Shown here piece after piece: positions 1 to 5,222 of a stretch of 5,222 nucleotides of DNA (position 1 is the stretch's first letter; each line of letters opens with the position of its first letter). The notes under the pieces were generated by a model. The model worked only from the letters and a program-made list of their open reading frames with translations, was not told the origin of the DNA and did not search any database. Made by a program: the position numbers and the translations under genes. This DNA comes from Symbiobacteriaceae bacterium (GTDB lineage: Bacteria; Bacillota; JAAYKD01; WRDA01): NCBI GenBank assembly GCA_009783675.1, contig WRDA01000119.1, positions 1-5,222 of the forward strand, given 5' to 3'.

Positions 1-111
1 GATGCAGCATATCATAAAGGAGGCTTTTATGGGTTACAGATGGCGTGGACAGTCGAAAGGCATCACGAAATGTTAAAACAGGAAAGAAAACGCTATTTCA
101 TGCCAAGCTAA
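1..111 (+). CDS. C-terminal end of an unidentified protein (5' end outside the window)
   Basis: Frame 1 of the plus strand is open from the first base to a TAA at 109-111 and encodes 36 residues. They begin DAAYHKGGFYGLQMAWTVER and end with a strongly charged stretch (HHEMLKQERKRYFMPS). The composition, a Gly/Tyr-rich segment followed by a basic, probably helical tail, looks like a real protein C-terminus rather than random sequence. The gene runs towards the radical SAM gene, and its TAA overlaps that gene's TAG in the bases CTAA (108-111), a tight tail-to-tail arrangement. I see no hairpin with a T-run at the junction. I do not recognise the family. A sulfatase would be attractive next to a sulfatase maturase, but nothing in these 36 residues shows it. 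Confidence 0.6.
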   Translation, partial: DAAYHKGGFYGLQMAWTVERHHEMLKQERKRYFMPS

Positions 112-1298
112 AACCTTTTCGCCATTAACTCTCTAATAGTATGGTCAGGGAGATTTCGTTTGCGCAGAGCCAGGAGCCGCCTGAGATGAGTTTCAGCATG
201 GTTAAAGAAGGCATGGAGGCCGGTGCAGAGGACATTAAGGTCAGGATCGGGATTTGAACTGGTCGGGAAGCGGTCCTTGGGGCAACCGCCATGACAGTAG
301 AGCAGGACGTCGCATATCCGACAGCACTGAGGCAGGGTGTCTCGCTTGACATTGCCAAATTTGCGTTGATCTCTGTGATGCAGTGCGGCATCCAGAGTTG
401 TACTGCTGCCAAGGAACCCCAGAAAATGGTTTGAATCGACGAAATGGTCACAGGAATAGATATCTCCGTCGCTTTCAACTATTAAGGCTCGTCCGCAGCT
501 GGCCTGCATCCAGCAGAGACTCGGCTCTCCACCTGCGGCCACCAGCATGGTTTCGGCGAAGAGCTGAACACCAGTCACACCGAAGTCGTGAAGCAGCCAC
601 TCGTCGAAGACTCTGCAAAGAAACTCTCCATAGGCCTCTCCGGTGACAGAGTCAGGGGTGAGATCACCGCCTAAATCCCTGCGCACAATTGGAATGAATT
701 GAATCCAACCTGTCTGCAGATCCCTGAGGGATCGATAGGCATCCAGAGGTCTTTGCGCGGCATCTGCGGTCACGGTACAGAGAAGATCAGGCTTGATGCC
801 ATGCCGCTGTAGACGGTAGACAGCCTGCAGGGAAGCCTGATAACTGCCATTGCCACCTCGGTCTCTGCGATAGGTGTCGTGTATCTCGGGGGTGGCATCG
901 AGACTGAGACCGACACCAAAGTTGTGCTTAGCCAAAAAGGAACACCAATTGTCATCCAGGAGTATACCGTTAGTCTGCAGGTTATTGTAGCAAGAACGAC
1001 CTTTCTGCAGATAGCGTTCTTGCAACCTGACGACTTGCTGGTAGAACTCCAATCCTGCCAGAGTCGGTTCACCTCCATGCCAGATAAAGGATATTTCTCG
1101 ATCAGGGCTGGCAGCCAGGTATTCGGCAATGAGCCGTTCCAGAGTTACTCCAGACATGGTTGGTTGTTGCTGGTTTCTGACAGAGCTAAGTGAAACAGGT
1201 AGATCGATATCGGGAGACCGGTAATAGCAATAACTGCAACTGAGGTTACAGGCTGAACCTACCGGCTTGACCATGACTACGAAAGAGGTATCGCTCAC
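108..1298 (-). CDS. Radical SAM/SPASM protein, anaerobic sulfatase-maturating enzyme type
   Basis: Predicted 396-residue cytoplasmic iron-sulfur enzyme. Family members use S-adenosylmethionine to oxidise a Cys or Ser of a sulfatase to the catalytic formylglycine without oxygen. Numbering is from the GTG at 1298. The radical SAM motif CxxxCxxC is C17, C21, C24, followed by YY. GGEP is at 75-78 and QTNG at 108-111. The SPASM motif is complete: C268-x9-G278-x4-C283, C326-x2-C329-x5-C335-x3-C339, and C358. An extra C262 and Asp284, directly after C283, match the spacing I recall for the Clostridium perfringens maturase, where the equivalent Asp is the proposed catalytic base. I chose the GTG because it overlaps the upstream hydrolase stop as GTGA and gives the usual short N-terminus before MVKPVGSACN. 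A longer ATG start at 1385 would need 91 bases of overlap. An alternative role is modification of another peptide or protein. Confidence 0.88.
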   Translation of the reverse strand: MSDTSFVVMVKPVGSACNLSCSYCYYRSPDIDLPVSLSSVRNQQQPTMSGVTLERLIAEYLAASPDREISFIWHGGEPTLAGLEFYQQVVRLQERYLQKGRSCYNNLQTNGILLDDNWCSFLAKHNFGVGLSLDATPEIHDTYRRDRGGNGSYQASLQAVYRLQRHGIKPDLLCTVTADAAQRPLDAYRSLRDLQTGWIQFIPIVRRDLGGDLTPDSVTGEAYGEFLCRVFDEWLLHDFGVTGVQLFAETMLVAAGGEPSLCWMQASCGRALIVESDGDIYSCDHFVDSNHFLGFLGSSTTLDAALHHRDQRKFGNVKRDTLPQCCRICDVLLYCHGGCPKDRFPTSSNPDPDLNVLCTGLHAFFNHAETHLRRLLALRKRNLPDHTIRELMAKRF

Positions 1299-2059
1299 CT
1301 CAGATGCGCGGAGAAGAACTCGAATGTCTTTGCCCAGGAATCCATAGCCTGTTTTGGTCGATAGGCCTCTCCATGGTAGTACCAAAAGCCATGTCCGGCA
1401 TCATCGTAACGATGGAACGAATAATCTTTGCTATACTTCTTTAACTCGGCTTCGTGAATGTCAACCTGTTCAGCTGTTGGCGATCGATCATCGTTACCAA
1501 AGATGCCAAGCAAAGGACAGCTGAGTTCAGCAGTATAGTCAATGGGCGCTACAGGTCTGGCAGGGGTCAGTTGATCGGGATTCATCACCACTCCACCGCC
1601 CCAGCAGTCTACCGCAGCGCTGAGTCCAGAGACTCTGCAGGCTGCCAGAAATGCATGGCGCCCGCCTGAGCACATCCCGATAACGCCTATTTTACCGTTG
1701 CTGTAAGGCAATGCCTGCAAATAGTTGACTGCCGTCTGACAATCACCCATTACTGTGTCATCTCTGACACCTCCGGCGTCTCGGGCGACCTGAGATATCT
1801 CGCTGGGAGTTCCGTGACCGAAACGATCGAAAATGTCGGGACAGATAGTGACATAACCGTGTTGCGTAAAGCGTCGTGCCGTCTCCCGGCACCATTCATC
1901 CCAACCGGGCATATGCGGGATGAGGATGATCCCAGGGTAAGGACCGGCTCCCAGAGGACGAGAGAGGTAAGCATGGATATTCTCGCCCTGAAACCCTGGC
2001 AGCGAGATGGTTTCAGCCATCATACCCTCATACTCACCGGTGTTTTGTTGGTTCCACAT
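1295..2059 (-). CDS. Dienelactone hydrolase family protein (alpha/beta hydrolase)
   Basis: A 254-residue cytoplasmic alpha/beta hydrolase of the DLH family, whose members cleave lactones and related esters with a Cys-His-Asp triad. The nucleophile elbow is GMCSGG with Cys130, the acid is Asp190 or Asp191 in GNDDRSP, and the base is His223 in DAGHGF, all in the expected order. Length is typical. In characterised dienelactone hydrolase a Glu near the N-terminus (QEIFG motif) gates the active-site Cys. Here the aligned stretch reads PHMPG, with His49 in place of that Glu, so true dienelactone substrates are doubtful. The ATG at 2059 is fixed by AGGAGGT seven bases upstream. The internal Met13-Met14 pair has no comparable site. 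The gene starts 29 bases after the DUF3006 gene and overlaps the radical SAM gene by GTGA, so the two are probably translationally coupled. Substrate unknown. Confidence 0.85.
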   Translation of the reverse strand: MWNQQNTGEYEGMMAETISLPGFQGENIHAYLSRPLGAGPYPGIILIPHMPGWDEWCRETARRFTQHGYVTICPDIFDRFGHGTPSEISQVARDAGGVRDDTVMGDCQTAVNYLQALPYSNGKIGVIGMCSGGRHAFLAACRVSGLSAAVDCWGGGVVMNPDQLTPARPVAPIDYTAELSCPLLGIFGNDDRSPTAEQVDIHEAELKKYSKDYSFHRYDDAGHGFWYYHGEAYRPKQAMDSWAKTFEFFSAHLR

Positions 2060-2066
2060 TGTATTT

Positions 2067-2073
2067 ACCTCCT
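2067..2073 (-). promoter_or_regulatory. Ribosome-binding site of the DLH-family gene
   Basis: On the minus strand this reads AGGAGGT, seven bases before the ATG at 2059. It is a near-perfect anti-16S match and decides the start in favour of Met1 over the later Met13/Met14. Confidence 0.85.
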
Positions 2074-2088
2074 GATTTTAATGCTGAG

Positions 2089-2391
2089 TTAACAAATACT
2101 ACATTTTCTGGCGAACAGGTTACTCAACCTGTCCTGCAAGTCTTCGTTTAGTCTCTCCTGAACTGCATCGGTAACAGGTAGCCAAGCATTACCATCATAT
2201 TGCAGCAGGTCTCCTTCCTTGCTGTTTCCTGGCAAATCCTGAATGGTAATGTCAAATGTCTTTCCTTTGGCATCGATTAAGATGGCGGTTTCTCCTTCGA
2301 TACGATCGATAGTAAAAGGGAGCCTCGATACAACACGAGGATTACGACAGTCATTCGACTGCTCACGATGATTTCCCGCTGGGCAGTTCAT
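2089..2391 (-). CDS. DUF3006 domain-containing small protein
   Basis: A 100-residue soluble protein. From about residue 26 it has the DUF3006 pattern: FTIDRIEGETAILID, then a short beta segment and DLPGNSKEGDLLQYD, then a C-terminal helix with the VQERLNEDLQDRLSNLF type of charged repeat. The domain's function is unknown, but it is recurrently encoded beside ComEC-like MBL hydrolases, and here it lies 16 bases after one. About 25 residues precede the domain, where many relatives begin almost directly with it. No in-frame ATG, GTG or TTG lies between Met1 and the domain, and a TAG sits two codons before Met1, so the start is forced. The protein has four cysteines, two in the extension and two in the C-terminal KCSIC, which is unusual for the family as I know it. 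It has no signal peptide and no membrane segment. Confidence 0.8.
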   Translation of the reverse strand: MNCPAGNHREQSNDCRNPRVVSRLPFTIDRIEGETAILIDAKGKTFDITIQDLPGNSKEGDLLQYDGNAWLPVTDAVQERLNEDLQDRLSNLFARKCSIC

Positions 2392-2401
2392 GTGCTATGT
2401 G

Positions 2402-2409
2402 CTCCCCTC
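2402..2409 (-). promoter_or_regulatory. Ribosome-binding site of the DUF3006 gene, overlapping the MBL stop
   Basis: The minus strand reads GAGGGGAG beginning inside the TGA stop of the MBL gene (2408-2410) and ending ten bases before the DUF3006 ATG. The spacing is slightly long. The overlap with the upstream stop suggests coupled translation of the pair. Confidence 0.55.
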
Positions 2410-3328
2410 ATTTTTCTGTCTCTGCATAGAGAGCGGTACCATCGCTGTAGACGGTAATGCTCCCGTTTGTATCGGTGCGATAGAGTTCGATTCGTCGGCT
2501 TTCCAGCAACTGGAGTGTTTCTCTGTGTGGTAAACCATAGTCGTTATCTGTCCCGCAGGTAACAATAGCGACATATGGCTTGAGATGATCAATGAAAGAG
2601 GGAGTAGAAGAGGTCGAACTTCCGTGATGACCTAACTTGATTAGGTCAGCCCTGAGAGTTGGGTATTTAGTCAGGATACGACTCTCAACCTCCTCTTCGG
2701 CATCTCCGCAGAGGAGCATACTTGTCGTTCCGTATTCGATGTAAACCACCACCGAGGAGTTATTCAACGAAGTAGCCGAAGTGATGGGAAAGGGTGCCAG
2801 AAGAGTGATTTTTCCAGCTTTCCAGGCAAGAACTATTCCTTCCCTGGCTTCCTGAACCACCGCTTTACTTTCTTCCAGAGCAGAAATCATGGTAGAAAAA
2901 GCAGCTGTGTTGTTGACAGCATCAGGCATATAGAAAAAATCTATCGGAAAAGCGCGAATAATCGCTGCCATGGCACCGATGTGATCCTCATGAGGGTGCG
3001 TGGCGATCACATAGTCCAGATTGGCTATGCCACGATCCCTCAGAAAGGATAGAATTCGTTTTTCCTGGGAACGACCTCCGGAATCGACGAGTAGAGTCTC
3101 CCCGGTGGATGAAGTTACGAGAATGGCATCCCCCTGACCGACGTCAATGAAGTCCAGGCGCAGCCACTCGTTATCAGGAACTAAACCCATCCAGCTCTGC
3201 AACTTTGCGATGTTAATTGAAAGAAAGAGGACCAAAACCACCATCAGAAGGGGGAAGACATAACTAAACAGGACGTTGTGCCTGGGTCGTATGACAGTGG
3301 CATTGCGACTACGACGCTGTCGGGACAC
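2408..3328 (-). CDS. Membrane-anchored ComEC/Rec2-like MBL-fold metallo-hydrolase
   Basis: A 306-residue protein numbered from the GTG at 3328. A basic N-terminus (RQRRSR...RPRH) precedes one hydrophobic segment at about 18-41 with no clear cleavage site. A type II anchor with the catalytic domain outside the membrane is therefore likely. The MBL domain follows with DVGQGD (62-67), the metal motif HPHEDH (111-116), NNSSVV (189-194), CGD with Asp209, GHHGSS with His234-His235, and GLPH with His268. This is the pattern of the C-terminal hydrolase domain of the DNA-uptake protein ComEC. The multi-pass competence domain and DUF4131 region are absent, so this is a stand-alone homologue and not a DNA channel. 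Substrate unknown; phosphodiester bonds in nucleic acids or nucleotides are plausible. The start is GTG because AAGGAGGG lies seven bases before it, whereas the ATG at 3346 has no binding site. It is the first gene of the probable four-gene operon. Confidence 0.86.
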   Translation of the reverse strand: MSRQRRSRNATVIRPRHNVLFSYVFPLLMVVLVLFLSINIAKLQSWMGLVPDNEWLRLDFIDVGQGDAILVTSSTGETLLVDSGGRSQEKRILSFLRDRGIANLDYVIATHPHEDHIGAMAAIIRAFPIDFFYMPDAVNNTAAFSTMISALEESKAVVQEAREGIVLAWKAGKITLLAPFPITSATSLNNSSVVVYIEYGTTSMLLCGDAEEEVESRILTKYPTLRADLIKLGHHGSSTSSTPSFIDHLKPYVAIVTCGTDNDYGLPHRETLQLLESRRIELYRTDTNGSITVYSDGTALYAETEK

Positions 3329-3334
3329 TGCTTT

Positions 3335-3342
3335 CCCTCCTT
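3335..3342 (-). promoter_or_regulatory. Ribosome-binding site that fixes the GTG start of the MBL gene
   Basis: The minus strand reads AAGGAGGG, then six further bases before the GTG at 3326-3328. The site falls just inside the longer ATG-initiated reading frame (ATG at 3346), which has no Shine-Dalgarno sequence of its own. The GTG is therefore the better start. Confidence 0.75.
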
Positions 3343-3379
3343 CCATTTGCAGCCAGCCGGATAACTGCTTACCGATTAC

Positions 3380-3415
3380 AGCTGAATCCCTCGTTTGTTT
3401 CAGCTACCCTGAAAC
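3380..3415. repeat. Overlapping palindromes around the first direct-repeat copy
   Basis: AGCTGAA (3380-3386) pairs with TTCAGCT (3399-3405) across 12 bases. GTTTCAG (3397-3403) pairs with CTGAAAC (3409-3415) across 5 bases. The two structures share bases and are mutually exclusive, so this could be an operator or an alternative hairpin in the leader RNA. Neither is followed by a T-run. Confidence 0.4.
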
Positions 3416-3453
3416 CTGCTTCGGTGATAACAAGTGAACCCCTCGCATGTTTC
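3383..3453. repeat. Imperfect 19-bp direct repeat upstream of the MBL operon
   Basis: TGAATCCCTCGTTTGTTTC at 3383-3401 and TGAACCCCTCGCATGTTTC at 3435-3453 agree at 16 of 19 positions, and both are followed by a TA-C/GC-like tail. They start 52 bases apart, close to five helical turns, and lie 73-125 bases upstream of the MBL GTG. That placement would suit paired binding sites for a regulator. They could equally be degenerate copies of a small repeat. Function is inferred only from position. Confidence 0.45.
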
Positions 3454-3470
3454 TGGTAGCATGATCTAAG

Positions 3471-3589
3471 ATGGGGCCACCAAGTCCCCATTCCCCTGGA
3501 CGGGAGCCTTGCTCCCGCGCTACACTAACACGTAGCGTAGACGCACATATTTTTATGCTTCTGGGTGAACGTAGTTCATGTGCGTCTAC
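3471..3589. repeat. Hairpin-rich palindromic element (REP- or MITE-like) at the gene end
   Basis: Four stems lie side by side. ATGGGG/CCCCAT is at 3471-3476 and 3486-3491. CGGGAGC/GCTCCCG has a CTT loop at 3501-3517. GCTAC/GTAGC is at 3519-3523 and 3532-3536. A perfect 12-bp inverted repeat, GTAGACGCACAT at 3537-3548 and ATGTGCGTCTAC at 3578-3589, encloses a smaller TGAAC/GTTCA hairpin (3566-3578). A tandem CGTAGCGTAG occurs at 3531-3540. The density of perfect stems is far above the surrounding sequence and resembles dispersed extragenic palindromic elements or non-autonomous transposon ends. No transposase is present and no target-site duplication is evident, so mobility is unproven. The right arm contains the TAG stop of the HELSH gene. 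A role in transcript termination or 3'-end protection is also possible. Confidence 0.55.
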
Positions 3590-4317
3590 CCTAAGAAAAT
3601 TGCCGTTCCTCGCAGTACCAGGTTGCTGATGATGGCGAAGGTCAGAGATATTATAGCCATCATAGTGCTGCTGGCTAAAAGGTATCGCTGACCGGTGGGA
3701 TAGACCAATCCCAGTGCAAACAGCATTAGCAAAAGTATGGGTAAACCATAGACAGCATTTTGCAGATCTGCTGGACTACAGCGCATATGCAGGACGATCT
3801 GTGTGCAGAGGTAGGCGAACAGAAGGCAACGTAGAAGAGGGAAAGGTCGTAGAAAAGAACGCCAATGAAAGTTTCTTCTGCCACGCAGCTCGGGTGGCAG
3901 AAGAAACTGGTAGAACAGGTAAAGGAAAGCGAGAGGTACTATCATTGGAGCAATACCGACGAAGAAGTGACCAACCTGGCTCCAGATTGTTCCTGTGCTG
4001 TAGCTATAAGTGATGTAGCCAAGGGTTGTCGAAGTCGGATCCGCAATGAAAGGTCTGAACTCAACAATACGATAGCCGAAGAGCAGAGCTACTGCTGCGT
4101 GAGATAGTTCGTGAACTGGTGTACCGATACTGGCAAAGAGCCATCTGGCCAGGGAAGAACCAATCATGCTGTGGAGCATCACATCACTCTGCTGGTTGAT
4201 CCAGCTGACAGCCAGAACCAGTAGCGCCAGAAGTCCTGTTTGCTGTGCCACTCCCAGCAAGGCTTTCCCCAGCCTTGTCTGAACAATTTGAAGAGTTTTT
4301 CCCATGGTTTTCATCAC
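3586..4317 (-). CDS. Multi-pass membrane protein with HELSH zinc-metalloprotease motif (M50-like)
   Basis: A 243-residue integral membrane protein. Hydrophobic segments lie at about 27-42, 55-81, 117-140, 160-177, 189-206 and 214-236. HELSH at 69-73 sits inside a membrane segment (GTPVHELSHAAVALLFGY) and fits HExxH, the zinc site of intramembrane proteases of the site-2 protease type. The classic second motif (NPxDG or LDG) is not seen. Asp184 in SPADLQNAVYGLP, between two membrane segments, is a candidate third ligand, and GIAP at 121-124 resembles a conserved loop of M50-like proteins. If active, it would cleave membrane proteins in or near the bilayer; substrate unknown. Start choice is uncertain: AAGAG lies two bases before the ATG at 4317 and five before the adjacent ATG at 4314. 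It follows the S9 peptidase by 18 bases, probably co-transcribed. Its last codon and TAG abut or lie in the palindromic element, so the C-terminus may have been trimmed. Confidence 0.65.
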   Translation of the reverse strand: MMKTMGKTLQIVQTRLGKALLGVAQQTGLLALLVLAVSWINQQSDVMLHSMIGSSLARWLFASIGTPVHELSHAAVALLFGYRIVEFRPFIADPTSTTLGYITYSYSTGTIWSQVGHFFVGIAPMIVPLAFLYLFYQFLLPPELRGRRNFHWRSFLRPFPLLRCLLFAYLCTQIVLHMRCSPADLQNAVYGLPILLLMLFALGLVYPTGQRYLLASSTMMAIISLTFAIISNLVLRGTAIFLG

Positions 4318-4335
4318 TCTTAATTGGTAGATTTG

Positions 4336-5222
4336 CTAATCTAAAAGGTACTCCTCAAACCAAGAGGCGATATGCTGCAGGCGTTCCACTCGATGTTTTG
4401 GCTGACCAGAACGGGAGAGTTCATGGCTCTCGTTGGGAAAACGAACAAAGACTGCAGTTTTACCCAACCACTTCAAAGCAGTGTACAACTGTTCCCCTTG
4501 CTCGATAGGACAGCGAAAATCCAGCTCACTGTGGATTATCTTCACTGGTGTAGTAATGTTCTCCACATAGGTCAGTGGTGAGTGCTCCAGATAATGCTGA
4601 GCATTAAGCCAGGGTTTGCCTTCGAACTCATATTCACCGTTGTTGTAGCCGAAATCGGAGGTCCCGAACATGCTGTAGCGGTTGGAGGTCGAGCGCTGTG
4701 TGACGGCGGCTTTGAAACGGTTGTTCTGGCCGATGATCCAGTTAACCATATACCCTCCGTAGGAACCTCCAGTCAGACCCATACGCTCGCCATCCAGGAA
4801 AGGCCAATGTAAGAGAGCAGCATCGACAGCTCCCATTACATCACGATAATCCTGACCGCCCCAATCATGATGGGTAGCAGCGACGAACTCCTGACCGTAA
4901 CCGGTAGATCCCTGTGGATTGCTGAAGAGCACCGCAAACCCTTTTGCAGCCAGAATCTGCATTTCGTGATGGAAAGCCATGCCATAAGCCGAATGAGGGC
5001 CACCATGGATTTCTAAAACTAGAGGGATTTTTTGCCCAACAGATTCTTCTTCGTGAAAGCCAAATGGTCTGAGAAGCCAACCATCCAACTGCACCCCATT
5101 ACTGGCTGTGAAGTTATACGCTTCAGGAAGCGCGACCCATACCTCTTCCAGTAGGTCCCGATTACTCCAGGTCAGGCGTTTTGGCTCCGCTACTCCTCTG
5201 GTGAAGGCAAAGAGATCACCAA
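4336..5222 (-). CDS. S9 family serine peptidase (prolyl oligopeptidase / acylaminoacyl-peptidase type), C-terminal part
   Basis: The frame is open to the right edge, so the start and the beta-propeller lie mostly outside the window. The 294 visible residues comprise the end of the propeller (FAFTRGVAEPKRLTW, then ASNGVQLDGWLLRP) and the whole alpha/beta-hydrolase catalytic domain. The oxyanion-side HGGP motif is at visible residues 72-75. The nucleophile is Ser153 in GGSYGGYM (codon 4762-4764), the acid Asp234 in HSELDFRCP (4519-4521) and the base His266 in NESHELSR (4423-4425). The ELDFRCP and ESHELSR signatures point to the S9C acylaminoacyl-peptidase/DPP-like branch, which removes short or blocked N-terminal residues from peptides. 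A GTG at 5094 could be read as a start, but the matching sequence upstream shows that it is an internal Val. Probably in one transcript with the HELSH protein downstream. Confidence 0.93.
   Translation of the reverse strand, partial: GDLFAFTRGVAEPKRLTWSNRDLLEEVWVALPEAYNFTASNGVQLDGWLLRPFGFHEEESVGQKIPLVLEIHGGPHSAYGMAFHHEMQILAAKGFAVLFSNPQGSTGYGQEFVAATHHDWGGQDYRDVMGAVDAALLHWPFLDGERMGLTGGSYGGYMVNWIIGQNNRFKAAVTQRSTSNRYSMFGTSDFGYNNGEYEFEGKPWLNAQHYLEHSPLTYVENITTPVKIIHSELDFRCPIEQGEQLYTALKWLGKTAVFVRFPNESHELSRSGQPKHRVERLQHIASWFEEYLLD

Larger units (their letters stand above)
3329..3585. other. Intergenic region: probable control region of the four-gene operon
   Basis: This 257-bp gap separates the HELSH membrane protein from the MBL gene; both are read on the minus strand. 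It holds no open frame that looks coding. It contains the MBL ribosome-binding site, two imperfect direct repeats, a palindromic patch and a hairpin element next to the upstream gene's stop. A promoter for the MBL operon is expected here, but I could not find a -35/-10 pair with acceptable sequence and spacing, so none is annotated. No hairpin followed by a T-run, as in an intrinsic terminator, is visible on either strand. Confidence 0.6.

Noticed and set aside
29..76. Short plus-strand frame starting with ATG five bases after AGGAGG (15 codons)
   Set aside because: The apparent ribosome-binding site and ATG fall inside the frame-1 C-terminus of the plus-strand gene, whose residues look far more protein-like. 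The match is probably a by-product of Lys-Gly-Gly codons.
1299..1385. Longer N-terminus for the radical SAM protein from the ATG at 1385
   Set aside because: It would overlap the DLH gene by 91 bases and add about 29 residues that do not resemble the family N-terminus. The GTG at 1298 forms a GTGA overlap.
1814..2092. Plus-strand open frame of 92 codons opposite the DLH gene
   Set aside because: It is a shadow of the DLH coding frame and runs through the ribosome-binding site and gap of the minus-strand operon. No family features are seen.
2408..3346. Full-length ComEC DNA-uptake channel, or RNase J
   Set aside because: Only one membrane segment and the MBL domain are present, with no multi-pass competence region. 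The beta-CASP features of RNase J are missing.
3501..3517. CGGGAGC/GCTCCCG hairpin as a rho-independent terminator
   Set aside because: The stem is perfect, but neither strand has a T-run directly after it. It is better grouped with the palindromic element.
3714..4107. Plus-strand open frames opposite the HELSH gene
   Set aside because: They lie antisense to a gene with clear hydrophobic segments and a zinc motif. Their products are low-complexity basic sequences without recognisable domains.
4336..5094. Complete small alpha/beta hydrolase starting at the GTG at 5094
   Set aside because: The frame stays open to the window edge, and the residues upstream match the propeller-to-catalytic-domain junction of S9 peptidases, so the gene is cut by the edge.

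Overview
The window looks like a gene-dense bacterial chromosome segment of balanced base composition. All complete genes lie on the minus strand. Gene content (a DUF3006 protein paired with a secreted ComEC-like metallo-hydrolase, an anaerobic sulfatase-maturase-type radical SAM enzyme, an S9 peptidase) and a hairpin-rich intergenic repeat would fit a Chloroflexota bacterium such as the Ktedonobacteria. That assignment is an inference from style and content, with no marker gene behind it. I see no rRNA, tRNA, CRISPR array, transposase or phage gene.

In the direction of minus-strand transcription (right to left) the layout is as follows. (1) An S9-family serine peptidase enters from beyond the right edge and ends at 4336. 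(2) Eighteen bases later comes a multi-pass membrane protein with an HELSH zinc-protease motif (4317-3586). (3) A 257-bp gap (3329-3585) holds an imperfect 19-bp direct repeat, several small palindromes and a compact hairpin element. One perfect 12-bp arm of that element supplies the stop codon of the membrane protein. (4) Four closely packed genes then follow, probably one operon: a membrane-anchored MBL-fold hydrolase (3328-2408), a DUF3006 protein (2391-2089), a dienelactone-hydrolase-family protein (2059-1295) and a radical SAM/SPASM protein (1298-108). The last two overlap by the 4 bases GTGA. (5) At the left edge a plus-strand gene, of which only the last 36 codons are present (1-111), meets the radical SAM gene tail to tail with overlapping stop codons.

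Functionally, the MBL protein and DUF3006 are a recurrent pair. The radical SAM protein carries the complete cysteine pattern of anaerobic sulfatase maturases, so it probably makes formylglycine in a sulfatase, but no sulfatase is recognisable here. The DLH protein is probably a Cys-His-Asp hydrolase of unknown substrate. How these activities connect is not evident. I see no clear new system. The most notable points are the operon grouping, the repeat that ends the membrane-protease gene, and the unidentified convergent gene. Three starts were revised or fixed from ribosome-binding sites and overlaps: GTG at 3328 for the MBL gene, GTG at 1298 for the radical SAM gene, and ATG at 2059 for the DLH gene.
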